Assembly (NCBI GenBank): GCA_963697675.1
Contig: CAVOOW010000008.1
Coordinates: forward strand, 1-64,000
DNA: 64,000 nt
Source of the DNA: CAVOOW01 sp963697675
GTDB taxonomy: Bacteria; Actinomycetota; Actinomycetes; JACCUZ01
Reading direction: 5' to 3'
In this document: positions 47,928 to 55,817 of the stretch, in pieces
Layout: each line of letters starts with the position of its first letter
Numbering within the stretch: position 1 is the stretch's first letter
Made by a program: the position numbers and the translations under genes
The notes under the pieces: model-generated
Database searches by the model: none
The model's input: the letters and a program-made list of their open reading frames with translations, nothing else
What the model was told of the DNA's origin: nothing

Positions 47928-48542
47928 GTGATCCTGGTGCTCGTGGTGGCGGTGCTCGCCGTGGCTGTCGCTGTCGCAGCGGGCGGCGACCGGCTGGCGC
48001 ATCTTCGGGTACGCGCGGTGCGGCTGCTCGTCGTCGCGGCGGTGCTGCAGTTCGTCAGCGGCACACTGGCGTCCGGCTCGGTCGCGATCCGGGTGCTTGC
48101 GCTGATCCTGAGCGCGCTGCTCGTCGGGCTGTTCCTGTGGGGCAACTGGCAGGTCGCGGGGATCCCGCTCATCGCGGCGGGGCTGCTGCTCAACTGCGTC
48201 GTCGTCGTGCTCAACTTCGCCATGCCGGTCTCAGTCGACGCTGCAGCCCGCGCCGGCCTGAGACCCGCCGAGCTCCGACTCGGCGACGACCCCTTCCACG
48301 AACGCATCGGGCCGCACACACTGCTGGCCGATCTGGGCGACACGATCCCGGTCGCGCTGCCCATGCAGCCGCAGGTGGTCAGCCCCGGTGACGTGCTCGT
48401 CGCCGCAGGCGTGGCGCTGCTGCTCGTGACGGGGGGCACCCGCCGGCTGACCCGGGAGACTCAGAGCCGACGCACTCAGAACCGCGAGGAACGCATGACC
48501 GTGTTGGACAGGGAGTCGACGACGCGCGGGTCGTACTCATAG
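47928..48542 (+). CDS. DUF5317 membrane protein
   Basis: A 204-residue integral membrane protein with four or five helices: ILVLVVAVLAVAVAVAAGG at the start, then VAIRVLALILSALLVGLFLWGNW and IPLIAAGLLLNCVVVVLNFAMPVS. The pattern matches DUF5317. GTG start 47928. It overlaps the convergent HD-domain gene by about 65 bases. Function unknown; it often lies beside HD-GYP genes. Confidence 0.75.
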   Translation: MILVLVVAVLAVAVAVAAGGDRLAHLRVRAVRLLVVAAVLQFVSGTLASGSVAIRVLALILSALLVGLFLWGNWQVAGIPLIAAGLLLNCVVVVLNFAMPVSVDAAARAGLRPAELRLGDDPFHERIGPHTLLADLGDTIPVALPMQPQVVSPGDVLVAAGVALLLVTGGTRRLTRETQSRRTQNREERMTVLDRESTTRGSYS

Positions 48543-49756
48543 GCCATGCCGAGTCGCAGTCGTTCGAGCGCCGTGAGGCGACACGTGCTCTCGAGCGAGT
48601 CGCCGACGAGGTCGTCGTACGCGTTGACAGCCTTGATGATGCGGCTGCCCAACGGCACGTCAGGGTGCTCGACCTCGTGGGCCCGCCGGTAGGGCTCGGC
48701 CTGCTGCTCGACGATGGTGGCCACCATGTCGAGGACGCCGGTCTCGCGGATGACCTCGGCACCGAGCGAGGCGATGCGGCGCTGCTCGGTCGGCGCGGCC
48801 ACGGTCGTGGCTCCCCCGGGGATCGGCTCGGTGAGCGAGAGCTGACCGATGTCGTGCATGAGCGCCGCATACTCGAGGTCGAGCAGCTCGGCGTCGCTCA
48901 TGCCGAGCTCCCGCCCGACTGCGATCGACAGCTCGCTGACCCTGCGCGAGTGCCCGGTCTCGGTGTAGCCACCGAGCTCGGTGACCCGGGAGAGCGCCCG
49001 GATCGTCTGCAGCGTCGACGCCCGGATCGCGGCGAATCGGCGGAACGAGAACTGGGTGAGCAGCAACGGGATGACGAAGACCGGCAACGCCCAGGAACCC
49101 ATGATGGTGGCGGCCAGTGCGATCAACGCGCCCGTGGCGCCGATGGCCGAACCGATCCCGATGATCGCGCGCGCCTCGTTGCGCAGCACGGCGAAGAACG
49201 GGGCGCCGTCCGTGCCCACGCGGACAACCGCAGCGAGTACGGCGTCGACGGCGAGCGCGAGTGCCACCACGGCGACCATCGCCATCGCCTGCAGCCAACC
49301 CGGCCTGGGACCGAGCCACCCGTCGAGCCCGGTGCCACGAAAGATGCCGGCCGCGAACCCGATCACGAGCAGTCGGCGGGCCAGCGTCTCGATCAGCGGG
49401 GCCCGGCCGGCCACGACGTGCGGGATCACGCCGACGAGCATGGCGGCCACGACGACGGCCACCACCTGCAGCGCAGTGTGCGTGGCCGCGTCACCGCCCG
49501 ACGTCGTGAGCAGCGTGTAGGCCAGCGACCCCGCCATGGCGATCGGCGCGGCATCACGACCGCCGGGCAACGTGATGCGCACGATCTCGCCGAACGCGAT
49601 GAACGTGGCGAACGCCAACGCGGTCCCGGGCGACTGAAAGCCGCCGGGCGAGGCAGTGACTACGACAGCGCAGACGGCGAGAAGGCCGCCGCCCGCTACG
49701 ACGACCAGAGGTCCGGTGCTGCGCCCGTCGTCGAGCCGTTGCCGGAACGTCATCAC
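48476..49756 (-). CDS. Membrane-anchored HD-domain phosphohydrolase (divergent HD-GYP type)
   Basis: 426 residues. Seven or more membrane helices come first, then an HD domain: LGGYTETGHSRRVSELSIAVGRELGMS and YAALMHDIGQLSLTEPIPGG (HD doublet about residue 300). The GYP triplet is not seen, so this is a reduced HD domain. Its start overlaps the next gene's stop (ATGA). The pair looks like one signalling unit, with this member possibly regulatory. Cyclic-di-GMP turnover is inferred from the partner. Confidence 0.82.
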   Translation of the reverse strand: MMTFRQRLDDGRSTGPLVVVAGGGLLAVCAVVVTASPGGFQSPGTALAFATFIAFGEIVRITLPGGRDAAPIAMAGSLAYTLLTTSGGDAATHTALQVVAVVVAAMLVGVIPHVVAGRAPLIETLARRLLVIGFAAGIFRGTGLDGWLGPRPGWLQAMAMVAVVALALAVDAVLAAVVRVGTDGAPFFAVLRNEARAIIGIGSAIGATGALIALAATIMGSWALPVFVIPLLLTQFSFRRFAAIRASTLQTIRALSRVTELGGYTETGHSRRVSELSIAVGRELGMSDAELLDLEYAALMHDIGQLSLTEPIPGGATTVAAPTEQRRIASLGAEVIRETGVLDMVATIVEQQAEPYRRAHEVEHPDVPLGSRIIKAVNAYDDLVGDSLESTCRLTALERLRLGMAYEYDPRVVDSLSNTVMRSSRF

Positions 49757-51137
49757 ATGGCTTTTCGCGGCGAGATGAACTCGATCGGGTCGTCGTGGTC
49801 GAAGTGGCGAAGTGCGGGGTCGACCGGCTCGGACGCAACGGCCTCCACGACCGACGGGAACAGCGGCACCGTGTCTGCCGCCCAGCCGTGCTCCTGGACC
49901 GCGGAGACCATCGCCGTCACCATCGCCGGGTCGAACTGCGTCCCGGAGCAGCGGAGCAGCTCGTCGAGCGCCTCAGCGGTCGACCGGGCGCCGCGGTAGG
50001 ACCGCGTCGTCGTCATCGAGTCGAACGCGTCGGCCACCGCGATGACCCGGGCGAACTCCGGGATCTGGTTGCCCGCCAGACCCATGGGATAGCCGTGGCC
50101 GTCGAGTCGCTCGTGGTGGTGCATGATGCCCTCGAACGCCTCGTCGAGGAACTCGATCTCGCGCACCATCTCGAGCCCGCGCACGGGGTGCAGCTGGATC
50201 GTGGCGAGCTCCTCCGGACTCAGGTGCCCGGTCTTCTGCAGTACGCGCGTGGGGACACCGAGCTTGCCGACGTCGTGCAGCATCCCGGCATAGCGCAACG
50301 AGTTGACGCGGTCCTCGCGCATGCCGATCTTGCGCGCGATGAGCACCGACCCGGCCGACACACGCTCGCTGTGACCTCGCGTGTAGAGGTCCTTGGTCTC
50401 GACTGCGGCAATCAGGGCGCGCACCGTGCGTTCGTACGCGCGCTGCTGCTCGGCGTACTGCTCGTAGGCCCACCGTGCGACGTACAGCGGCAGCAGTACG
50501 AGGATCGCCGCTGCCGGGCCGACGTCCGCGCCCTTGTCCGACCACAGCACCGCGAGGAGAAGGCCGAACAATCCGTAGCCCACGTAGTTCAGGACGGAGC
50601 CGGCCATCGTCCCCTGAAAGACGACGCGCATCGGCACGTCCTGGTGCGAGATGAACGATCGCAGCGACGAGCGTGCCGTTCACGATGCACATGACAATCA
50701 GCGAGGCAGACGAACGGAAGCAGTAGATAGGGAAAGCACGCCAGGATGGATCTCCGTGCCACCAAGCAGATGAAAGACCCAGCGCAGCTGCCGACGACAG
50801 CGACGATCATCTGGCTGGTGTTGAAGATCCGCTTGACCAGAGGCGTGCCGGTCGTAAGCCAACGCCGTGGCTGAGACGAGGACGATTGCTCCCCACGGCG
50901 CCGACCAGGGGCAAGCGTCGCACCGGTGATCACCGAGGTGAGGGCGATCGTTACCAGGTCTCGAGAGCCGCGCGAGCCCAACGAATCGGTGAGCACGAGC
51001 AACAGAGTCAGGCCGATGAAGTTCACGGCCACGAAGTGATGTCGGACCTGCTCGACTGCGATGCCGAGCATCGGGACGGCCACGAGGACGGCACAGTACG
51101 ACGAACAGTCGCGCGCTTTGACCGGCAGCGGACCCAT
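49753..51137 (-). CDS. Membrane-anchored HD-GYP phosphodiesterase, frameshifted N-terminus
   Basis: The catalytic half (50637 down) is intact: TKDLYTRGHSERVSAGSVLIARKIG, YAGMLHDVGKLGVP (HD), and HHHERLDGHGYPMGLAG, the HHERLDGxGYP triplet with the GYP residues. Cyclic-di-GMP hydrolysis is known for the family. Upstream, membrane helices continue through at least three frames (VAVPMLGIAVEQVRHHF, NFIGLTLLLVLTDSLG, then MCIVNGTLVAAIVHL). The 5' region is thus shifted, near 50890, 50780 and 50650. Start set at 51137 tentatively. Confidence 0.8.
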
Positions 51138-51536
51138 GCCACTCCGTCTCGGTCGGGGAAGGAAATCGCGGGCTGAGAACAGAGGGAGAGATCGGGATCG
51201 GCAGCGCAGGGGATGCTGCGGTCGTTTACCACTTCCAGGCGGCCAGTGGTCTGGAGGAACTGCTCGACAGCGGACACGATCTTCTTCATGGTGGAAATCA
51301 ACCCCTTGGATTCATGTCACGAGCACCGCTATTGCTCGCGCGGAATCCGCTCCGCTAGGGACTACATGCTGCAAATCGAAGACATCCGTCGATCCGAACG
51401 CAACGCTTTGCTGCCGATCCCGATCTCGCCCTCTGCAATTGTCAAAACACCGCGTACCTAAGATTTCCCCCGAACGGTGCAAGTCCGCCGAAGCTCTCCA
51501 ATGGGAAGAAACCAAGGCTTGTTCGCAGCGCAAGTG

Positions 51537-51606
51537 AATGGGTTGGCTCAACCCCCCGTCAAGGGTTTCCCGGTTTTGCGGCTGAAGATCCCGTTAAACC
51601 ATCCAT
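51537..51606 (-). ncRNA. Possible structured RNA upstream of the HD-GYP genes
   Basis: Read on the minus strand, AUGGUU pairs with AACCCAU as an outer stem. UUCAGCC pairs with GGUUGAG as an inner stem, and between them is a GGGAAACCC hairpin. A GCAAAACC segment follows the first inner arm. The element is in the leader direction of the HD and HD-GYP genes 400 bases downstream. I do not recognise its class, and it does not fit the GEMM consensus. Confidence 0.3.
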
Positions 51607-51683
51607 AGGGACTACCCCATTCGTGCCACATGAGCACCATGAGGACAATCCCGTCACTCGTATTCGGCGGATAGCGGGCCTTC

Positions 51684-51739
51684 CATGATCATGGGGCCAA
51701 ATCCGGCCTGTTTCAGGGCGCATTGGCCTCATGATCATG
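51684..51739. repeat. Inverted CATGATCATG repeat (REP-like)
   Basis: CATGATCATGGGGCCAAAT (51684-51702) and its near-inverse ATTGGCCTCATGATCATG (51722-51739) flank a 19-base loop. Half copies with CATGATCATGG recur at about 52208, and TGATCA-cored variants occur at 25.6, 25.8 and 52.5 kb, all outside recognisable genes. Confidence 0.75.
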
Positions 51740-52350
51740 GAATTTCGACGGCTGGTATGGGTGCGAGCGCGACTTCAGCGGTCAAACGGGCGTCAGCCGT
51801 CGCGGAACGCGGAGCACGTTCGCTGCCGGGGCCTGCTGGCCTGTCTTGGACGGGCGCCGCCTGGCACCAAGCTCGCAAGTATCGGTGAAAAAGCCGACTC
51901 GGCTCCACTGTTCACCGCAGTTAGCGATCTTGGTCGGGAGGCTGCCGATCTAGCCGCCGGTCGCGCGTCGGCTGAGAGCGGCGGGCGGCGGCGGCGCGCA
52001 CGGTCGTACCCGCTCAAGATCACTGTTTTCGTGCTCAGATTCGCGATTAATGCGGAATCTGTGCACGATAATCGCGATCTTGATCGGGCGGGCAGCCGGC
52101 TTGGCGCCAGATCCGCGTCAGGCCACCAGCGTCGGGCGGCGGGCGGCGGCGGGCGGCGAACCCCGGCGGTCGCGAGGGGCATTCGGCTTAATTGGGGCGG
52201 ATTCGCCTCATGATCATGGTGCGTCGGGCGTACGCTGCGGCCTGTAGGACCAGCGCCGAACTGGGGCGGCGCGCGCCCACCGACGCCGAAGCTGCCCGAC
52301 CAGACCCATCGCTGACGCGGCGCGCAACAACCGATCCCGACGCGCCAATG

Positions 52351-52470
52351 CCGACCGACGCTGACGCATCACTGCCGACCGACGCTGACGCGCCACTGCC
52401 GACCGACGCTGACGCATCACTGCCGACCGACGCTGACGCGCCACTGCCGACCGACGCCGACGCATCGCCG
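52351..52470. repeat. 24-bp tandem repeat, five copies
   Basis: Units start at 52351, 52375, 52399, 52423 and 52447 with the core CCGACCGACGCTGACGC, and alternate A and G variants in a 48-base higher order. In one frame they would encode a PTDADASL/PTDADAPL octapeptide repeat upstream of, and in frame with, the protein gene at 52600. Expansion would preserve frame. Confidence 0.85.
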
Positions 52471-52599
52471 CCGACCGACACGGCGCGACACGCCATTCGG
52501 CCTCAACCGTGGACCATGATCAGCCGAGCACTACTGCGGCATGATCACCTGAGCACTCCGAGCGGACCAGCACCCCGCCCTAGGGAAAGGCACCGCCCG

Positions 52600-53271
52600 A
52601 TGCCGACGTTGCGCCTACTGCCCGAGCTGGAGGACTCGCTGCGCCAGATTCCGGGCATCACAGCGGCCAGCGTCGTGACCGGCCCGGATGCGGTGCCGAC
52701 CGAGGTCCATGTGCTGGCATCGCCGGGGAAGCCGGCCAAGCAGGTCGTCCGGGACGTCCAGTCGATGGCCCTGGCCCGCTATGACATCGACATCGACCAT
52801 CGCATCGTGTCCGTCGTGCTGATCGGGGACGAGCAGGTCGACGGGCTGGCGGTCACCGGCGACGCCGCCGACAGCCATGCGCACGACGAGGTGACCATCA
52901 TCCGCCCCGCCATCTCCGCGATCATGGTGCGCAGCGGTGGCGGCATCACCGAGGCGTCGGTGACCCTGGCCGCCGAGGACCAGCTGTTCGAGGGCAAGGC
53001 TCAGGGCCCTGCCGGTTCCAGTCACCGATCACGCATCGTCGCGATCGCCACTCTCGACGCCCTCGACGACCTGCTCGGCCAGACGTGCGAGGTCGAGTCG
53101 GCGTCGGTCGTGTCGACCGGGAGCCGGCAGATCGCGCTGAGCGTGCTCACCCTCATGGTGCCGCGCACCGGCGAGCAGGTGCTGACGGGTTGCGCGCTCG
53201 TCCGCGGTGACGAGGCCGACGCGGTCGCCCGTTCGGTGCTCTCCGCCCTCAACCGCCAGCTCACCGGCTGA
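52600..53271 (+). CDS. Conserved hypothetical protein, 223 residues
   Basis: ATG 52600 follows GGAAAGG at nine bases. The protein has two similar alpha/beta halves: PGITAASVVTGPDAVPTEVHVLA with RYDIDIDHRIVSVVLIG, and a second half with IATLDALDDLLGQTCEVESASVV and IALSVLTLMVPRTGEQVLTGCALVRGDEADAVARSVL. There is no signal peptide or membrane span. I know of no functional family. The in-frame 24-base repeat upstream might be a translated extension if an earlier start (52192) is used, but the codon-poor start region argues against it. Confidence 0.75.
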   Translation: MPTLRLLPELEDSLRQIPGITAASVVTGPDAVPTEVHVLASPGKPAKQVVRDVQSMALARYDIDIDHRIVSVVLIGDEQVDGLAVTGDAADSHAHDEVTIIRPAISAIMVRSGGGITEASVTLAAEDQLFEGKAQGPAGSSHRSRIVAIATLDALDDLLGQTCEVESASVVSTGSRQIALSVLTLMVPRTGEQVLTGCALVRGDEADAVARSVLSALNRQLTG

Positions 53272-53290
53272 CGGAGCGAGTCGCCAGCGG

Positions 53291-53785
53291 CTACCAGGGG
53301 CCGATCGAGCGTGAGCCCGACCCGGGCCGCAGCTCATCCTCGAGCAGCTCGCGGGCGCGGGCGCGGACGGCGTCGAGCGGCGCTCGCAGCCCGTCAAGGG
53401 AGCCGGCGTCCTGCTCGAGCAGCACGGTGACCCGGCGCGTCGTCGCGATCGCCGTACGCGCGAGCGCGGCGCCCGCAGCGGTCGTGTGCAGGAAGTACGA
53501 ACGCCGGTCCTCGTCGTTGGGCCGGCGTTCCACAAGACCGTCGCGGGTGAGCTCACGGATCCTGTCGCGCAGCGTCGTGCCGGCGATGCCCATGACCGTC
53601 TCCAGGCCGGTCGGGGTCACCGGCTCGTGCATCCGCACCATCATCAGCACGCCGGCCTGGAACGGCGCCACGCCCTTCTTGGCCATTTCCTCGTCGAACA
53701 GTTGACTCACCCAGGCGTTGGTGATGGCCAGCCGCAGGGCGAACGGCAGGTCGGCCCGGCTCCTGGATGCGCGCGCTTTCGGCAT
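53291..53785 (-). CDS. MarR-family transcriptional regulator
   Basis: 164 residues. The winged helix has EPVTPTGLETVMGIAGTTLRDRIRELTRDGLVERRPNDEDRRSYFLHTTAAG, with the DxRS wing motif intact. The first 15 residues are basic. No drug exporter lies next to it, so its target is not obvious. It converges with the hypothetical gene upstream with a 19-base gap. Confidence 0.88.
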   Translation of the reverse strand: MPKARASRSRADLPFALRLAITNAWVSQLFDEEMAKKGVAPFQAGVLMMVRMHEPVTPTGLETVMGIAGTTLRDRIRELTRDGLVERRPNDEDRRSYFLHTTAAGAALARTAIATTRRVTVLLEQDAGSLDGLRAPLDAVRARARELLEDELRPGSGSRSIGPW

Positions 53786-53918
53786 GCGCTGATCGTAGGG
53801 GCGGACCCCGATCGGTAGGTGGCGCCCGTGCGACGTGTCAAAATGGTCAGCAGCGCACCAGACCAGCCGCGGCGATCGACCTGCCGCTCCGTAGGACCAC
53901 GTGAGGGAGAAACCGCCG

Positions 53919-53993
53919 ATGGCGAAGAAGTCGCGTCAGAAGAAGGCCCGCAAGAAGAGCAAGGCCAACCACGGCAAGCGGCCCAACAGCTGA
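53919..53993 (+). CDS. 50S ribosomal protein bL37 (24 residues)
   Basis: A tiny gene of 25 codons with GAGGGAGA upstream. The product opens MAKKSRQKKARKKS and ends KANHGKRPNS, matching the actinobacterial ribosomal protein bL37 seen in mycobacterial ribosome structures: very basic, with the conserved KANHGKRP end. Automated tracks usually miss it for its length. It is followed by the terminator at 54020 and lies next to rsrA-sigR, as in other actinobacteria. Confidence 0.9.
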   Translation: MAKKSRQKKARKKSKANHGKRPNS

Positions 53994-54019
53994 CGACCGC
54001 GTCAGCCTCGTACAACAAG

Positions 54020-54050
54020 AAGGCCCGGCTCCCCTCGGGGACCGGGCCTT
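54020..54050. terminator. Bidirectional hairpin terminator between bL37 and rsrA
   Basis: AAGGCCCGG (54020-54028) pairs with CCGGGCCTT (54042-54050), with an inner CCCC/GGGG pair around a short TC loop. Outside, GTACAAC-like flanks extend the pairing. There is no U-run, as is usual in high-GC actinobacteria. Confidence 0.75.
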
Positions 54051-54085
54051 CGTCGTACAACGACCATTTTCCGTACGCGCGAGCG

Positions 54086-54358
54086 CTACTGAGCCTCGCC
54101 GCGCAGTTCCACCCGGGCAGCCTCGATGCGAATGAGCACCTTCGCCCGTAGCTCGGCAGGCGCCTTGTCGTGGCAGCTGCGCTTGACGATGGACTTCACC
54201 GCCTCCTCCAGGCCGAACTCCCGCAGGCAGGGCCCGCACTCCTCGAGGTGGTGCTTGATGTCGTGGACCCTGCTGCCGTCCAGCTCACCGTCGATGTACT
54301 CGTAGACCTTGTCGAGCACCTCTGAGCAGGGGGTGTCGTGGTGGTTGCCACAGCTCAC
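54086..54358 (-). CDS. rsrA: RsrA, thiol-redox anti-sigma factor of SigR
   Basis: A 90-residue ZAS-type anti-sigma factor. The zinc/redox motif is visible in [16 protein letters not shown] (H-x3-C-x2-C), plus early Cys residues ([13 protein letters not shown]) and a late one (KRSCHDK). It holds SigR until a thiol oxidant releases it. The start overlaps the sigR stop (ATGA), so both proteins are made from one mRNA. Confidence 0.92.
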   Translation of the reverse strand: MSCGNHHDTPCSEVLDKVYEYIDGELDGSRVHDIKHHLEECGPCLREFGLEEAVKSIVKRSCHDKAPAELRAKVLIRIEAARVELRGEAQ

Positions 54359-54969
54359 GACTGATCGCCTCCGTCGTCGCTCGCGCCGGCCGGCACCAGT
54401 CCCCGTTCACGTGCGTAGTCCTGCAGCAGGTCACGCAGCTGTCGTCGACCGCGATGCAGACGCGACATCACCGTGCCGATGGGAGTGCCCATGATGTCGG
54501 CGATCTCCTTGTAGGCGAAGCCCTCGACGTCGGCGAGGTAGACCGCGATGCGGAAGTCCTCGGGGATCGACTGGAGGGCCTCTTTCACGTCCGAGTCCGG
54601 CAGGTGCTCCAGGGCCTCGGCTTCTGCCGACTTCAGCCCGCTGGACATGTGCGACTCGGCCTGGGCCAGCTGCCAGTCCTCGACCGTCTCGGTGCCGGAC
54701 TGCTTCGGCTGGCGCTGTGCCTTGCGATAGGTGTTGATGAACGTGTTGGTCAGGATGCGATAGAGCCACGCCTTGAGGTTGGTGCCCTCGCGGAACTGGT
54801 GGAACGAGCCGTAGGCCTTGGCGTAGGTCTCCTGCACCAGGTCTTCGGCGTCGCTGGGGTTGCGCGTCATGCGCAACGCGGCCGAGTAGAGCTGGTCGAT
54901 GTACTGCATCGCGTCGCGCTCGAACCTGGTGTTGCGCTCGTCAGCCGTCTCGGCCGTCTCGTTGCTCAT
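54355..54969 (-). CDS. sigR: SigR/SigH-type ECF sigma factor (disulfide stress)
   Basis: A 204-residue ECF sigma factor. Region 2 reads [37 protein letters not shown] and region 4 [48 protein letters not shown]. It controls thioredoxin and mycothiol genes in relatives. ATG 54969 is the standard start. An in-frame ATG at 55071 with a GGAGG site 10 bases upstream gives a 34-residue extension. The overlap with rsrA is four bases. Confidence 0.93.
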   Translation of the reverse strand: MSNETAETADERNTRFERDAMQYIDQLYSAALRMTRNPSDAEDLVQETYAKAYGSFHQFREGTNLKAWLYRILTNTFINTYRKAQRQPKQSGTETVEDWQLAQAESHMSSGLKSAEAEALEHLPDSDVKEALQSIPEDFRIAVYLADVEGFAYKEIADIMGTPIGTVMSRLHRGRRQLRDLLQDYARERGLVPAGASDDGGDQS

Positions 54970-55115
54970 TGCTGGCGATGCTATCTCGCTGGACAGCCCC
55001 GTCAGACCGGGCCATTCGGGATAGCTCAGCACCGACGCTTCGCCACGTCGCGTTGCGGGGGCAAATGCCATCTGTGCTGGAACCTCCACGAGAAGATTGG
55101 GAATCTGGGAGTGCA

Positions 55116-55142
55116 AACGGCGCGAGGCCTGTCGCGATTCCC
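55116..55142 (-). promoter_or_regulatory. SigR-dependent autoregulatory promoter
   Basis: On the minus strand GGGAAT (55137-55142) and GTT (55116-55118) are separated by exactly 18 bases, the SigR/SigH consensus. It lies 147 bases upstream of the sigR ATG 54969 and 45 bases upstream of the extended start at 55071. So the induced transcript carries both starts. Confidence 0.85.
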
Positions 55143-55216
55143 GACCCACGCCGGAGGAGGTGCGATCGAACGGATATTCGACCTGCCCGGCAGGCAGGGC
55201 GGTTGGTGCCGGATCG

Positions 55217-55813
55217 TCAGCGCGGCATCGGATAGATCGTGCGGTGCTCCGTCAGCATCTCCACGAACTGCGCGAGACGGCGAGCCCGCGTCTCCGGCTT
55301 CTTGGCCGTCTGCAGGCGATGCAGGATCGCAAAGCGGTTCGTGCTGTCCAGCGTCGCGAAGAAGTCTCGCGCCACGGCGTTGGCCGCCAATGCTGCAGCG
55401 AGGTCGTCGGGCACCGTCGACGTTCGCGGACTGTCATAGGCCGCGTCCCACCGACCGTCCGCCTTGGCGCGCTCGATCTCGGCGAGACCGGCCGGTTGCA
55501 TCTCGCCGGCCTCTACCAGAGCCTCCGCCTTCGCCCTGTTGACCTTCGACCAGATGCTGCGCGAACGCCGAGGGGTGAACCGCTGCAGCCAGTGGGTCTC
55601 GTCGAGTCCCTTCTTCTGCCCGTCGATCCAGCCGAAGCAGAGCGCGACCTCGAGCGCCTCCGGATAGTCGACGGACTCGACGGCGGCGCCCTTGCTCTTT
55701 CGCGCGATCTTCAGCCAGACGCCTTCCGGCGCATCGGCGTGGTGGGCCGCCAACCAGGCCCGCCAGGCGGCCTGGTCGGCGAACGACACCACCGGTGGGT
55801 CGGTCGAGGTCAA
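55217..55813 (-). CDS. YdeI/OmpD-associated family protein
   Basis: About 198 residues. [34 protein letters not shown] and [41 protein letters not shown] are the core YdeI blocks, followed by a C-terminal helical tail. The family is linked to bacteriocin or antimicrobial tolerance in other bacteria; the mechanism is unclear. The start is uncertain: TTG 55813 is the last start before the gene behind it ends. Confidence 0.8.
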   Translation of the reverse strand: MTSTDPPVVSFADQAAWRAWLAAHHADAPEGVWLKIARKSKGAAVESVDYPEALEVALCFGWIDGQKKGLDETHWLQRFTPRRSRSIWSKVNRAKAEALVEAGEMQPAGLAEIERAKADGRWDAAYDSPRTSTVPDDLAAALAANAVARDFFATLDSTNRFAILHRLQTAKKPETRARRLAQFVEMLTEHRTIYPMPR

Positions 55814-55817
55814 ACCC

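Larger units (their letters stand above)
51302..52599. other. Long noncoding gap with repeats, about 1.3 kb
   Basis: GC content is lower than around it from about 51,300 to 51,640. No frame looks like a conserved gene. A minus-strand frame from 51301 (MISTMKKIVSAVEQFLQTTG, Cys pairs later) might be a short leader peptide before the HD-GYP gene, but it is unrecognised. The gap holds the possible structured RNA, inverted TGATCA repeats and the 24-bp tandem repeat listed separately. The protein gene at 52600 begins after it. Confidence 0.6.

Noticed and set aside
51023..51301. Short secreted protein gene upstream of the HD-GYP gene
   Set aside because: The frame MISTMKKIVSAVEQF... has a weak ribosome site and no recognised family, and it overlaps the probable HD-GYP start region. 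Mentioned only in the gap entry.
51537..51606. Cyclic-di-GMP-I (GEMM) riboswitch
   Set aside because: GCAAAACC resembles the GEMM core only in part. The second stem with its tetraloop receptor and the GGGGUUACC end are missing. Kept only as an unclassified structure.
52351..52470. CRISPR array
   Set aside because: 24-base units directly abut. No spacers.
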